From contig LNEW01000186.1 in the NCBI GenBank assembly GCA_001464375.1, positions 1 to 64,000 of the forward strand: 64,000 bases of DNA, written 5' to 3'. Under the pieces are notes generated by a model. It saw only the letters and a list, made by a program, of their open reading frames with translations, was not told the origin of the DNA and ran no database searches. A program made the position numbers and the translations under genes. Of this stretch, positions 38,483 to 48,009 are shown piece by piece (position 1 is the stretch's first letter; the number at the start of each line of letters is the position of its first letter). The DNA comes from Rhodospirillales bacterium Ga0074136. GTDB taxonomy: Bacteria > Pseudomonadota > Alphaproteobacteria > Acetobacterales > Acetobacteraceae.

Positions 38483-39339
38483 GCCAGCCGACCCTCGCCA
38501 TCCTGCTGACGCTCGCGGCGGCGTTTCTGTACACGCTCGGCTATGCGCTGGCGAAGATCCTGTCGGATACGCTCGACCCCGTGCAGATCACCTTCCTGCG
38601 CTCGGCGCTGGTGCTGGCGGGGTGGGGGCTGTGGCTCACGCGCGCGGCCGACCCCGTCGGTTCGCTGCGCCGCCTGGTCGCGCCGCCGCGCGCGATGGAC
38701 CAGCGCCTGGCGGCGGCGATGCTGATCTTCTCCACCACGCTGGCGGTCCTCGGTTATTCGCTGGTGCCGGTGACCGAGGCCTCGGCGCTCGGCTTCACCG
38801 CGCCGATCATCCTGGTGGTGCTGGGCGCGCTGGTGCTGCACGAACGCGTGTCGCCGCGGCGCTGGGTGGCGGTGGCGTTCGGCTTCGCCGGCATGCTGGT
38901 GGTGGTGCGCCCTGGTGGCGAATTGTTCACCTGGGCCGCCGCGGTGCCGGTCGCGTCCGCGCTGACCTATGCGCTGTACCAAGTGATGACGCGGCGCATC
39001 CGCGGCGTGGCGGATGAATGGGACGCGACGCTGCAGGGCGCGCTGGCCGGGGTCGTGCTGCTGGGGCCGGCCATGGCCTGGCTGTGGCGCGCACCGGGTG
39101 CGGCGGAGACGGCGCTGATCGTGCTGTACGCCGCGGTGCAGACCGCCGCGCTGCTGTGCATCGCGGGCGCGGTGCGGCGTGCCGAGGTCTCGGGCCTGGC
39201 GCCCTGGCACTACTCGCGGATCGTCTTCGCGCTGGGCCTCGATGCGCTGCTGTTCGCGCGCATGCCGGGGCCCTGGGCGATTGCCGGCTGCGCACTGATC
39301 GCGGCCGGCGGGCTGGTGCTGGCCTGGCCGCGGCGCTGA
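38479..39339 (+). CDS. EamA/DMT-family transporter
   Basis: The 286-residue protein has ten membrane helices in two five-helix EamA repeats (LRSALVLAGWGLWL; VTEASALGFTAPIILVVLGA; then LAPWHYSRIVFALGLDALLF). The DMT superfamily exports amino acids, nucleosides or other metabolites. It overlaps the TRIC gene by four bases, so the two are co-translated. Confidence 0.92.
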   Translation: MSQPTLAILLTLAAAFLYTLGYALAKILSDTLDPVQITFLRSALVLAGWGLWLTRAADPVGSLRRLVAPPRAMDQRLAAAMLIFSTTLAVLGYSLVPVTEASALGFTAPIILVVLGALVLHERVSPRRWVAVAFGFAGMLVVVRPGGELFTWAAAVPVASALTYALYQVMTRRIRGVADEWDATLQGALAGVVLLGPAMAWLWRAPGAAETALIVLYAAVQTAALLCIAGAVRRAEVSGLAPWHYSRIVFALGLDALLFARMPGPWAIAGCALIAAGGLVLAWPRR

Positions 39340-39363
39340 CTGGCAGGCGTCGGGCGACCAATC

Positions 39364-39888
39364 TCATTCTTCTGGCGTAGACGGTGAGAACGGACCGGCA
39401 TCGTTCGACTTGGCCGCGGCGTTGATGATCGTAGATACTAGATCCTGCAATTCGTTCACCAAGCGTTGGCTGCGCTCGGGAATATCGACAAGGTCCTGTT
39501 TGCTGAGCGCGCGCGGCAACCGTTTGTGGTGTGTGCCGGCATACCGCAACATCTCCAGATCAAGCCCTCCGTCGCGCCGTATCGTGGCGATGGCGTGGAC
39601 CAGCCAGTTGCGATCCCGTGCGGCACATCGCGCACGCCTGAGAATGTCAGAGCCTCGCGCCGCAAACGGAGCAAGAAGGTCAGACCCTTCGAAGGCTGCT
39701 TCAATGAACCTGATCTTCGGCTCCAGGAGGGTGGGGTAGCCGTTGCTCGGCTTGCCGAAACGGCCGTGGTAAATCGCGAGGCCGACGATGCAGTCGAGCA
39801 TCCGCTCGATCTCGGCAAAGGCGATGACGGTCCTGCCGACCGCCGCCTCGTGCAGCGCAACGTTGTCCACCGCCAGTTTTCTTGGCAT
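39364..39888 (-). CDS. Small protein with an HEPN-like Rx4H motif
   Basis: The 174-residue product is all-helical by eye and lacks a signal or membrane segment. It reads AVGRTVIAFAEIERMLDCI in the first helix and ARDRNWLVHAIATIRRDG later; RNWLVH fits the Rx4-6H signature of HEPN-domain ribonucleases. I do not recognise the exact family. Its DNA is less GC-rich and less codon-biased than its neighbours, which suggests acquisition. It sits alone between a convergent transporter gene and asd, with no nucleotidyltransferase partner, so it does not look like a classical HEPN-MNT toxin-antitoxin pair. Confidence 0.6.
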   Translation of the reverse strand: MPRKLAVDNVALHEAAVGRTVIAFAEIERMLDCIVGLAIYHGRFGKPSNGYPTLLEPKIRFIEAAFEGSDLLAPFAARGSDILRRARCAARDRNWLVHAIATIRRDGGLDLEMLRYAGTHHKRLPRALSKQDLVDIPERSQRLVNELQDLVSTIINAAAKSNDAGPFSPSTPEE

Positions 39889-39903
39889 CTGCTCGAGCCC
39901 GCG

Positions 39904-40926
39904 CTACGCCCCGAACATCCCGTTGCGCAGCGCCAGTTCCGCGATCTGCACCGCATTCAGCGCGGCGCCCTTGCGCAGGTTGTCGCCCACGCACCAGAAG
40001 GCCAGCCCGTGTGGCACCGTCGGGTCGCGCCGGATGCGCGAGACGAAGACCGAATCCTCGCCGGCGATCTCGATCGGCGTGGCGTAGCCGCCATCCTCGC
40101 GCTGGTCCATCACGGTGATGCCCGGCGCCCCGCGCAGCGCGTCGCGGGCCTGCTTCTCGGTGATCGGGCGATCGAATTCGACATGCACCGCCTCGCCATG
40201 GCCGATCATGACGGGCACGCGCACGCAGGTCGCGATCACCTGGATGTCGGGGTCGAGGATCTTGCGCGTCTCGACCGCCATCTTCCATTCCTCCTTGGTG
40301 GAGCCATCGTCCAGGAAGGCGTCGATATGCGGAATGACGTTGAAGGCGATCGGCTTGGTGAACTGCTCGGCGAGCGGCGGATCGTTGACGAAGACGCCGC
40401 GGGTCTGCGACCACAGCTCGTCCATGGCCTCCTTGCCCGCGCCCGAGACCGATTGGTAGGTCGCGACCACCACGCGCCTGACCTTCGCGATGTCGTGCAG
40501 CGGCTTCAGCGCCATCACCATCTGGATGGTCGAGCAATTCGGGTTGGCGATGATGCCGCGCTTCGGGCGCGCGGCCAGCACGCGCCCGTTCACCTCCGGC
40601 ACCACCAGCGGCACGCCCGGCTCCATGCGGAACTGCGAGGTGTTGTCGATGACCAGGCAGCCCGCCGCCGCCGCGCGCGGCGCGTGCACGGCCGACACCG
40701 CCGCACCCGGCGAGAACAGCGCCAGCGCCGTGCCGGCAAAATCGTAGCGATCCAGGTCGCGGACCTTCAGCACGGTCTTCTCGCCGAACGATATCTCGGC
40801 GCCGGCCGACCGGCCGGAGGCCAACGCCACCGCTTCGTCCACCGGGAAGCCCCGCTCGGCCAGCGTCTTTATCATCTCCCGCCCCACCGCCCCGGTGGCG
40901 CCCACGATCGCGACCTTCATGCCCAT
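39904..40926 (-). CDS. asd: Aspartate-semialdehyde dehydrogenase
   Basis: Asd makes aspartate semialdehyde for lysine, diaminopimelate, threonine and methionine. The 340-residue product has the NADP-binding AIVGATGAVGREMIKTLAER, the catalytic cysteine in IIANPNCSTIQMVMAL, and the VATYQSVSGAGKEAMDEL segment. A GGAG lies six bases before the ATG at 40926; an ATG two codons later is an alternative. It ends close to the HEPN-like gene and is divergent from pqqA. Confidence 0.96.
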   Translation of the reverse strand: MGMKVAIVGATGAVGREMIKTLAERGFPVDEAVALASGRSAGAEISFGEKTVLKVRDLDRYDFAGTALALFSPGAAVSAVHAPRAAAAGCLVIDNTSQFRMEPGVPLVVPEVNGRVLAARPKRGIIANPNCSTIQMVMALKPLHDIAKVRRVVVATYQSVSGAGKEAMDELWSQTRGVFVNDPPLAEQFTKPIAFNVIPHIDAFLDDGSTKEEWKMAVETRKILDPDIQVIATCVRVPVMIGHGEAVHVEFDRPITEKQARDALRGAPGITVMDQREDGGYATPIEIAGEDSVFVSRIRRDPTVPHGLAFWCVGDNLRKGAALNAVQIAELALRNGMFGA

Positions 40927-41084
40927 GCGCGTCTCCAGACCCCTGCGGGCGCCGCAGCCCGCGCCCGCGGTCTAGAACCTTTCCCAGCCGGGAGGAAACC
41001 GTGCCCGCCATGCTTGACCTGACGCGCCGCCAGCACGACCTTCCAACCAGGCGCGATCCTGCGTCTCCAAGGAAGGAGGACCTG

Positions 41085-41162
41085 ATGGCCTGGAAGAAGC
41101 CCCGCGTGACCGAGATGTCCGTCGCGATGGAGATCAACTGCTACGCCTGCGCCGAAGCCTGA
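41085..41162 (+). CDS. pqqA: PQQ precursor peptide PqqA
   Basis: This 25-residue peptide carries the backbone of pyrroloquinoline quinone. MAWKKPRVTEMSVAMEINCY places the crosslinked residues at Glu16 and Tyr20, the E-x3-Y spacing required by PqqE. A strong AAGGAAGGAGGA site precedes the ATG. The frame stays open upstream in phase as far as a GTG at 41001 that has its own GGGAGG, which would give a 28-residue leader, but the short form matches the family. Confidence 0.95.
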   Translation: MAWKKPRVTEMSVAMEINCYACAEA

Positions 41163-41282
41163 TCGACCGGCGGCGGCTGTCGCCCGCCGGGCGCAGCCGC
41201 CGCCGCGTCCCCGGTGCGCGGCCGGGTGGCGCCCGAACCCCGGGCCGCGCCTGACCAGCCGCAGCTTCGAGGACCCGGGACC

Positions 41283-42212
41283 TTGGCCATTCGCGCGATC
41301 GTGATCGGTGCAGCCGCAGGCGGCGGGTTTCCGCAATGGAACTCCGCGGGCCCGGGCTGCCTGCGCGCCCGTTCGGGAGACCCCGCCGCCCCGCCGCGCA
41401 GCCAGGCATCGCTTGCCGTCAGCGCCGACGGCGCACGCTGGGTGCTGCTGAACGCCTCGCCCGACCTGCGTGCCCAGATCGCCGCGACGCCCGCGCTGCA
41501 TCCCGCGCCGGGCCGCATCCGCCATTCGCCCATCGCCGCGGTCGCGCTGAGCGGCGCCGAGGTCGACACCATCGCCGGCCTGCTGACGCTGCGTGAACGC
41601 CAGGCCTTCGCGCTGTATGGCGGCGCCCCGTCGCTCGCGACACTGGACGCCAACCCGATCTTCAACGTGCTCGACCGCAGCCTGGTGCCGCGCCGCGACC
41701 TGCCGCTCGGCGAACCCGTGGCCTTGGCGGATGCGGCGGGCGACCCGCTCGGCCTGACGCTCGAGGCCTTCGCCGTGCCCGGCAAGGTGCCGCTGTTCGA
41801 GGAAGCCGGCGCCGATCCCGGCCGCGCCGATGATGGCGCCACCATCGGCCTGGCGCTGCGTGCCGGCGGGGGAGAGCTGCTGTTCATCCCCGGTTGTGCC
41901 GCCATGACACCGGCGCTCGCCGCGCGCATCGCCGGCGCCGACACCGTCCTGTTCGACGGCACGCTGTTCCGCGACGACGAGATGATCGCCGCCGGCGCCG
42001 GCCCCAAGACCGGCGCACGCATGGGCCACATGTCGATCGACGGGCCCGGCGGCACGCTGGAGGCGTTCCGTGCCATCCCGGTGCGCCGGCGCATCCTGGT
42101 GCATATCAACAACACCAACCCCGTGCTGCTGGCCGACAGTCCCGAGCGTGCGCAGGTCGCCGCCGCGGGCTGGGAGGTCGCGGAGGACGGCATGGAGATC
42201 GCCATCGCATGA
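41283..42212 (+). CDS. pqqB: PQQ biosynthesis protein PqqB
   Basis: PqqB is a metallo-beta-lactamase-fold hydroxylase in the PQQ pathway. The 309-residue product starts at TTG, read as MAIRAIVIGAAAGGGFPQWN, nine bases after a GAGGA. It contains ALSGAEVDTIAGLLTLRE, an incomplete metal-binding region, and GARMGHMSIDGPGGTLEAF. The family usually has NCNC after GGGFPQW; here it is NSAGPGC. It lies 120 bases after pqqA and its stop overlaps pqqC (ATGA). Confidence 0.95.
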   Translation: MAIRAIVIGAAAGGGFPQWNSAGPGCLRARSGDPAAPPRSQASLAVSADGARWVLLNASPDLRAQIAATPALHPAPGRIRHSPIAAVALSGAEVDTIAGLLTLRERQAFALYGGAPSLATLDANPIFNVLDRSLVPRRDLPLGEPVALADAAGDPLGLTLEAFAVPGKVPLFEEAGADPGRADDGATIGLALRAGGGELLFIPGCAAMTPALAARIAGADTVLFDGTLFRDDEMIAAGAGPKTGARMGHMSIDGPGGTLEAFRAIPVRRRILVHINNTNPVLLADSPERAQVAAAGWEVAEDGMEIAIA

Positions 42213-42934
42213 CCGACCTGATGTCCGCCCACGAGCTCGAAGCGCGCCTGAATGCGATCGGCGAGGAGCGCTACCACATCCACCACCCGTTCCACCGCCT
42301 GCTGCATGGTGGGCAGCTCGGCAAGGGGCAGGTGCAGGCCTGGGCGCTCAACCGCTACTACTACCAGGCCAGCATTCCGAAGAAGGACGCGACGGTGCTG
42401 GCGCGCCTGCCCACCGCGGAACTGCGCCGCGAATGGCGCCGCCGCCTGGTGGACCATGACGGGGACGGCACCGCGCCGGGCGGGATCGAGCGCTGGCTGG
42501 CGCTGACCGATGGCCTCGGCCTGGACCGCGACTACGTGGTCTCGCTGGACGGGCTGCTGCCGGGCACGCGCTTCGCGGTCGATGCCTACGTGGCCTTCGT
42601 GCGCGACCGGACGCTACTGGAAGCGGTGGCGTCGTCACTGACAGAGATGTTCTCGCCCAACATCATCAGCCAGCGCGTGGCCGGCATGCTGAAGAACTAT
42701 GACTTCGTGTCGGAGACCACGCTGGCGTATTTCACGCCGCGGCTGACGCAGGCGCCGGTCGATGTCGCCTTCGCGCTGGACTACGTGAAGCGGGTGCCGC
42801 GCACACGCGCGGAACAGGACCAGGTGCTGGGCGCGCTGCGCTTCAAATGCGACCTGCTCTGGGCGCAGCTCGATGCGCTGCACTTCGCCTATGTCGCGCC
42901 GGGCCTGCCGCCGCCCGGTGCCTTTCGCCCGTGA
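42209..42934 (+). CDS. pqqC: Pyrroloquinoline-quinone synthase PqqC
   Basis: PqqC carries out the last oxidation and ring closure of PQQ. The 241-residue product matches the family throughout: [20 protein letters not shown], the [18 protein letters not shown] helix, and [19 protein letters not shown]. The start overlaps the pqqB stop by four bases, and the stop overlaps pqqD (GTGA). Confidence 0.97.
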   Translation: MTDLMSAHELEARLNAIGEERYHIHHPFHRLLHGGQLGKGQVQAWALNRYYYQASIPKKDATVLARLPTAELRREWRRRLVDHDGDGTAPGGIERWLALTDGLGLDRDYVVSLDGLLPGTRFAVDAYVAFVRDRTLLEAVASSLTEMFSPNIISQRVAGMLKNYDFVSETTLAYFTPRLTQAPVDVAFALDYVKRVPRTRAEQDQVLGALRFKCDLLWAQLDALHFAYVAPGLPPPGAFRP

Positions 42935-43203
42935 TCGACGCGGCCGCCATCCCACGCCTGGCCCGTGGCGTGAAGCTGCGCGAGGACACGGTGCGCGGCC
43001 GCTGGATCGTGCTCGCCCCCGAACGCATGTTCGTCCCCGACGACATCGCGCTGGAAGTGCTGCGGCTGGTCGATGGCGCGCGCAGCGTGGGGGCCATCGC
43101 GGACGAACTCGCCGCCCGCTTCGCCGCGCCGCGCGACGACATCCTGGCCGACGTGACCGAGATGCTCAGCGACCTCGCGGCCAAGGGCGTGGTGTCAGCA
43201 TGA
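42931..43203 (+). CDS. pqqD: PqqA-binding chaperone PqqD
   Basis: PqqD holds PqqA for PqqE. The 90-residue winged-helix (RRE) protein reads [39 protein letters not shown] and ends with a helical [19 protein letters not shown]. The GTG start overlaps the pqqC stop, and the stop overlaps the pqqE ATG, so the whole set is translationally coupled. Confidence 0.95.
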   Translation: MIDAAAIPRLARGVKLREDTVRGRWIVLAPERMFVPDDIALEVLRLVDGARSVGAIADELAARFAAPRDDILADVTEMLSDLAAKGVVSA

Positions 43204-44300
43204 CCGCCATCGCCCCGCCGCTCGGCCTGCTGGCGGAACTGACGCATCGCTGCCCGCTGCGCTGCCCTTACTGTTCCAACCCGGTCGAGCTCACGCGCGC
43301 CGCGGCGGAACTCGACACCGCGACCTGGGCGCGGGTGTTCCAGGAAGCCGCCGCGCTCGGCGTACTGCAACTGCATCTGTCGGGCGGGGAGCCCACCGCG
43401 CGGCGGGACATCGTCGAACTGGTCGCGGCTGCGGCGCAGGCCGGGCTCTACACCAACCTGATCACCGCCGGCGTGACGCTGGATGCGCCGCGCGTCGCCG
43501 CCCTGGCCGCGGCCGGGCTCGACCACGTGCAGCTCTCGGTGCAGGACGCCGAGGCGGCGGGTGCCGAGCGCATCGGCGGCATGGCCGGCGCGCATGCGCG
43601 CAAGCTGGAAGCCGCGCGCCACGTCACCGATGCCGGCCTGCCGCTCACGCTGAATGCCGTCGTGCACCGGCAGAACCTGGATCGCCTGCCGGCGCTGGTC
43701 GACCTCGCGCTGACGCTCGGCGCGGGCCGGCTCGAAGTGGCGCATGTGCAGTACTATGGCTGGGCGCTGGCCAACCGCGCCGCGCTGCTGCCCACGCGCG
43801 CGCAGCTCGACGCCGCCACGGCCACGGTCGATGCCGCGCGCGTCGCGCTGAAAGGGCGCCTGGTGATCGACTACGTGGTGCCGGACTACCATGCGCATCG
43901 CCCCAAGGCGTGCATGGGCGGCTGGGGCAGCCGGGTCATGGCGGTCTCGCCGGCCGGTCGCGCGCTGCCCTGCCATGCCGCCGAAAGCCTGCCTGGCTTC
44001 GACTTCCCCGACGTGCGCGCCATGTCCCTGCGCGACATCTGGGAGAATTCCGAGGCCTTCGCCCGCTACCGCGGCACATCCTGGATGGCCGAACCCTGCC
44101 GGTCCTGCGACCGGCGCGAGGTCGACTGGGGCGGCTGCCGCTGCCAGGCCTTCGCGCTGACCGGCGATGCGACAGCCACCGACCCGGCCTGTGCGCTGTC
44201 GCCACACCATGCGTTGCTCGACCTCGCGGTGCAGGACGCGGCCGTGGCGGATGGCCGCTTCACCTATCGCGAATTCGCCCGCGCCGCGCCGGCCGGCTGA
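43200..44300 (+). CDS. pqqE: PqqA peptide cyclase PqqE (radical SAM, SPASM)
   Basis: PqqE forms the carbon-carbon bond between Glu and Tyr of PqqA. The 366-residue protein has the radical SAM motif CPLRCPYC (Cys18, 22 and 25), the SAM-binding [13 protein letters not shown], and a C-terminal SPASM domain with cysteines in [40 protein letters not shown]. It ends the cluster; no pqqF/pqqG protease or separate pqqH is present in the window. Confidence 0.97.
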   Translation: MTAIAPPLGLLAELTHRCPLRCPYCSNPVELTRAAAELDTATWARVFQEAAALGVLQLHLSGGEPTARRDIVELVAAAAQAGLYTNLITAGVTLDAPRVAALAAAGLDHVQLSVQDAEAAGAERIGGMAGAHARKLEAARHVTDAGLPLTLNAVVHRQNLDRLPALVDLALTLGAGRLEVAHVQYYGWALANRAALLPTRAQLDAATATVDAARVALKGRLVIDYVVPDYHAHRPKACMGGWGSRVMAVSPAGRALPCHAAESLPGFDFPDVRAMSLRDIWENSEAFARYRGTSWMAEPCRSCDRREVDWGGCRCQAFALTGDATATDPACALSPHHALLDLAVQDAAVADGRFTYREFARAAPAG

Positions 44301-44303
44301 ACG

Positions 44304-44338
44304 CGCCGCCGCCCCGCGCCTTCGCAGGGGCGGCGGCG
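44304..44338. terminator. GC-rich hairpin between pqqE and the chemoreceptor
   Basis: A perfect 12-base stem (CGCCGCCGCCCC paired with GGGGCGGCGGCG) encloses an 11-base loop, just after the pqqE stop and just before the stop of the convergent chemoreceptor. It could end transcription from both directions, but no T-run follows, so termination efficiency is uncertain. Confidence 0.6.
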
Positions 44339-44341
44339 GCG

Positions 44342-46663
44342 TCACGCCGCGCGGACCGCCCGCAGGAAGCCATCCGCCCGCGTGCGCAGCGTATCGGCAT
44401 CCCCGGCCAGCGCGCCGGAGGCCTCCAGCACCGCGCCCGCCGAGGTGCCGGTGGTATCGGCGGCCGAGCGGATCCCCTCGATCCGCCGCGCCACCGTATC
44501 CGTCGCCTGCGCCACCTGCGCGGCGGACCGCGCGATCTCCCGCGTGGTGGCCCCCTGCTGTTCGACCGCGGCGGCGATGGCGGTGGCGATGTCGCTGGTT
44601 CGGTCCACCGTCGTGCCGATGGCGCGGATGGCGTCCACCGCCTGGGTGGTCGCGCCCTGCATCTCCGCGATCTGGCGGCCGATCTCCTCGGTCGCCTTGG
44701 CGGTCTGGCCGGCGAGGTTCTTCACCTCGCTGGCGACCACCGCGAAACCCTTGCCGGCTTCGCCCGCGCGCGCCGCCTCGATCGTGGCATTGAGCGCCAG
44801 CAGGTTGGTCTGCCCGGCGATCTCGCCGATCAGGCGCACCACGTCGCCGATGCGCGATGCCGCTTCCGCCAGGCCGCGTACGGTGGAGTCGGTGGCCTTC
44901 GCCTCGGCCACGGCGCGGCGTGCCACATCGGCGGCCTCGGCCACGCGGCGCGTGATCTCCTCGACCGAGGCGGCCATTTCCTCGGCCGCGGCCGCCACCG
45001 CCTGGACATCCGCATTGGCCTGGGTGCCCGCCTCGCTGACCGCCATCGCCTCGCGCCCGCTTTCGGCCGCGGCCTCGGTCAGGCTGCGGGCGGATTGCTG
45101 CATCTGCGCTGCGGCGGCGGCGACCGAATTCACCACGGCGCCGATATCGGCTTCGAAGGTATCGGCCAGTTTTGCCTGTTCGGTCACGCGGTGCCAGGCG
45201 AGCATCGCGCCGGTATAACGGTTTTCGGCGTCGCGCATCGCGGTGACGTTCAGGTCGAGGGTTTCGGGCCCCATCTTCACCCGCGCCTTGTGCGGCAAGT
45301 TCGCCGGGTCAGCCAGCATGGTGCGGATGCGCCCGGGCATCTTGTGGAAGATGTCGATGCTCTGGCCGATCATCTCGTCCGCCTTGACCGGCATGTGCGC
45401 CTCCAGCGAGCGCGTCAGCTCCATCGAGAAGGCATTGGCGTAGTTGATGCGGAATTCGTCGTTCGGGTCGGCCACCAGCACGCCGATCGGCAACTGCTCG
45501 ATCATCTGGCTGCGGGTGAAGGCCTCCGCCACATTGCCGCGCAGGCCTTCGACGGCTTCCGCGATGCGGCCGATCTCGTCGCGCCGGCCGCGGTCGGGCA
45601 CGATCACGCTCGCACGCCCGGCAGCGATCTCGCCGATCGCCCCGGCCAGGCGGCGCAGCGGCGCGCCGATGCTGCGCGTCATGGCCCAGGCGGACAACAG
45701 TAGGACCAGCACGATCGCCGCCGCCGCCAGCAGCACGATGCGTTCCTGCCGCGCCACCGATGCGGTCACCGCCTGCGCCGTCGCTGCGTTGAGTTCGGTC
45801 AGGCGCGCATTGGCCGCGGTGACCGCGGCGCCGAAGCCGTCGCGCGCCGGCCTGGCGGTCTCGTCGCTGAAGCGGACCAGGGCTGCCGCCGTCTCGATGG
45901 CGGCGACGGCGCTCTCGCTCGCCTGCTCGGCGATGCGCCCGATGCGCTCCAGCTCCTCGCGCACGCGCGCGCTCGACTGGGCGGCGGAGATCGCGCCGCG
46001 CATGTGCACCCGCGCCTGGGCGGCGGCGCGGCGCGTGCGCTGCCCCTGCCGGTCGTCGCCGGTCGCGAGGTAGCGCAGCGCCGAGGCGCGCATGTCGTTC
46101 ACCCCCTGGTGGAAGGCGATGAAGCGGGTGCGGACATCCTCCTGCTGGGCGCCCGACAGGTCGAATTCGATCGACGCATTGGCACCCTCGAAGGCCTGGT
46201 CGTATTCCGAGGCGCGCTGCAGGAAGCCCTCGTCGCGCGCGGCCAGGATGGCCAGGCGCAGACGCGCCTGTTCGGCGATGACCACGGCGTAGCCGCCGGC
46301 GCGCGTCGCGACGGCCGTGAGCAGGTCCGCCGTGGCGGGATCGCCGACCTCGCCCGCGGCCCGGCGCACCGTCGCGGCGGCGGAGTCCAGCGCGGCCTGC
46401 GCGGCGGCGCGCTCCGTCTCCACCTCGGCGGCCGAATTGGCGGCGCGCAGCGCCTGGGCGTGCAGCGGGGTATCGCGCGCCGAGGCCGTGGCGGCGGCCA
46501 GCAGCGCGCCGCTTCCCGACAGGCGCGCCTGCCGCGCGATCGCCCCCTCGAGGTCCTTGCCGGTGAGATAGATCGTGCCGACGACACCGCCCAGCATCAG
46601 GATGGCCACAAGACTCGAGGCGGCGAGCTTGAGCCCGACAGACAGGTTGAGGAACGCGCGCAT
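44342..46663 (-). CDS. Methyl-accepting chemotaxis protein with PAS-like domain
   Basis: The 773-residue chemoreceptor has a membrane helix near residues 12-33, a long helical periplasmic region, a second helix near 308-328, then a HAMP domain ([20 protein letters not shown]). A PAS-like domain follows ([20 protein letters not shown]), and the C-terminal signalling domain has the conserved hairpin tip [20 protein letters not shown]. It relays ligand or redox cues to CheA. No other chemotaxis genes are adjacent. The ligand is unknown. Confidence 0.93.
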   Translation of the reverse strand: MRAFLNLSVGLKLAASSLVAILMLGGVVGTIYLTGKDLEGAIARQARLSGSGALLAAATASARDTPLHAQALRAANSAAEVETERAAAQAALDSAAATVRRAAGEVGDPATADLLTAVATRAGGYAVVIAEQARLRLAILAARDEGFLQRASEYDQAFEGANASIEFDLSGAQQEDVRTRFIAFHQGVNDMRASALRYLATGDDRQGQRTRRAAAQARVHMRGAISAAQSSARVREELERIGRIAEQASESAVAAIETAAALVRFSDETARPARDGFGAAVTAANARLTELNAATAQAVTASVARQERIVLLAAAAIVLVLLLSAWAMTRSIGAPLRRLAGAIGEIAAGRASVIVPDRGRRDEIGRIAEAVEGLRGNVAEAFTRSQMIEQLPIGVLVADPNDEFRINYANAFSMELTRSLEAHMPVKADEMIGQSIDIFHKMPGRIRTMLADPANLPHKARVKMGPETLDLNVTAMRDAENRYTGAMLAWHRVTEQAKLADTFEADIGAVVNSVAAAAAQMQQSARSLTEAAAESGREAMAVSEAGTQANADVQAVAAAAEEMAASVEEITRRVAEAADVARRAVAEAKATDSTVRGLAEAASRIGDVVRLIGEIAGQTNLLALNATIEAARAGEAGKGFAVVASEVKNLAGQTAKATEEIGRQIAEMQGATTQAVDAIRAIGTTVDRTSDIATAIAAAVEQQGATTREIARSAAQVAQATDTVARRIEGIRSAADTTGTSAGAVLEASGALAGDADTLRTRADGFLRAVRAA

Positions 46664-46708
46664 GGACCCCCCGCGGAAATCGACCGCGGCATCATGCGCG
46701 GGCCAGGC

Positions 46709-47371
46709 TTAAGCCGCGGTGAAGCGCGGCCCCGCGCGATCCGACCAGGCGCGCCCGATGCCCAGGAACGCCAGCACCACCACCAGCGTGGTCCCGCCAT
46801 GCCAGGCCAGCACCATCGCCGCCGCATCCAGGTGATGGAACAGCGACAGCCCGACCGAGGCGATCGCCGCCCCCGCCAGCCCGCCGAGGGCCGCCACCGG
46901 CACCGGCCGGATCGGCCCGGCATGGCGCAGCATCCACACGAGCGAGAGCGACAGCGGCACGCCCATCAGCACGATGAACCGGAAGCAGCCCCACGACGTG
47001 CCGAGCACCAGCGCCTGCGGCCCCTCGCGCGCGACATCCGCCATGCAGCCGAGCCCGAGCGAGCCGACCCAGGCGGCGGCCGTGGGCAGCGGCAGCATCG
47101 CCCAGCGCGCCGAGCGGTCGGGCAGCGAGAGTTCGAAGGCCGCGATCGCCGCCAGCACGCCGGTGCTCAGCGCGAAGACCAGCTGCGCCACCTCGTGCGG
47201 GCGCGACAGCCGGTCCATGAGGTCGTGCCGCGGCCCGGCCAGGACTACGCAGGCCGCCACCAGCAGCACGGCGAAGCCGATCCAGCCGGCGGCGCGCAGC
47301 AGCGGCGGCGCCAGGCGCTTCACGGGACGCAGGTCAGCGGCGAGCCGGCGGATCAGGTCATCGGTGTTCAT
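46709..47371 (-). CDS. NrsF-type anti-sigma factor (DUF1109)
   Basis: The 220-residue protein has six membrane segments and begins MNTDDLIRRLAADLRPVKRL, the signature of NrsF anti-sigma proteins that hold SigF-type ECF factors at the membrane. Its ATG overlaps the stop of the sigma factor gene by four bases, so it is made together with its likely partner. It ends the opgC-sigma-nrsF operon. Confidence 0.88.
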   Translation of the reverse strand: MNTDDLIRRLAADLRPVKRLAPPLLRAAGWIGFAVLLVAACVVLAGPRHDLMDRLSRPHEVAQLVFALSTGVLAAIAAFELSLPDRSARWAMLPLPTAAAWVGSLGLGCMADVAREGPQALVLGTSWGCFRFIVLMGVPLSLSLVWMLRHAGPIRPVPVAALGGLAGAAIASVGLSLFHHLDAAAMVLAWHGGTTLVVVLAFLGIGRAWSDRAGPRFTAA

Positions 47372-48009
47372 CGGTCTTCCTCCACGCCGAACTTGCGGCG
47401 CAGGGTCTTGAGGGCACGGTGGGTGGCGACCTTCAGCGCGCCGACGGACATGCCGGATCGTTGCGCCGCGTCGGCCAGCGGCAGGTCTTCGAGCTTGGCC
47501 AGGCGCAGCGCGGTGCGCTGGCTCTCGGGCAGTTCAGCCACCGCGTCACGCAGCTGGCGATTGGCGACACGGTCCTCGCCGGTCACCCCAGCGGGCGCGG
47601 CCAGCGTCTCGGCATGGTCGTCGATCGGGTTCTCGCGTCCCGCGCTGCGGCCGCGGCGGCGCAGCCGGTCGATGCAGCGGCGTTCCGCGATGGCGGCGAT
47701 CCAGGGCCGCGCCGGGCGCGACGGGTCGTAGGTGGCGAGCATGCGATGCACGGTCAGCAGCGTGTCCTGCACCGCGTCCTCGGCCTCGGCATGGTCGGCG
47801 ATGCGCCGGCGCGCGATGGCGCGCAGCAGCGGAAGGCAGTCGCGCAGCAGCCGGTCATAGGCGCGCGCATCCCCGCGCTGCGCCGCCGCCAGCCAATCAT
47901 CCCAAGCCCCATCCGCGTCCCGCGTCACCGACCACCCGCCCTGTCGCAGCCGCACTCTACGCGCCCCGGTTGCGAGCGCGAAACCTTCCAGCAGGATGGC
48001 GGCACTCAT
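47368..48009 (-). CDS. ECF (SigF-type) sigma factor
   Basis: The 213-residue protein has sigma region 2 (LLRAIARRRIADHAEAEDAV, DTLLTVHRMLATYDPSRPAR) and region 4 (LPESQRTALRLAKLEDLPLA with the HTH RSGMSVGALKVATHRALKTL). The ATG at 48009 overlaps the opgC stop, which supports this start although about 40 residues precede region 2. Paired with the NrsF gene downstream, it probably controls a small oxidative- or metal-stress regulon, as in Caulobacter SigF; that role is inferred. Confidence 0.9.
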   Translation of the reverse strand: MSAAILLEGFALATGARRVRLRQGGWSVTRDADGAWDDWLAAAQRGDARAYDRLLRDCLPLLRAIARRRIADHAEAEDAVQDTLLTVHRMLATYDPSRPARPWIAAIAERRCIDRLRRRGRSAGRENPIDDHAETLAAPAGVTGEDRVANRQLRDAVAELPESQRTALRLAKLEDLPLADAAQRSGMSVGALKVATHRALKTLRRKFGVEEDR

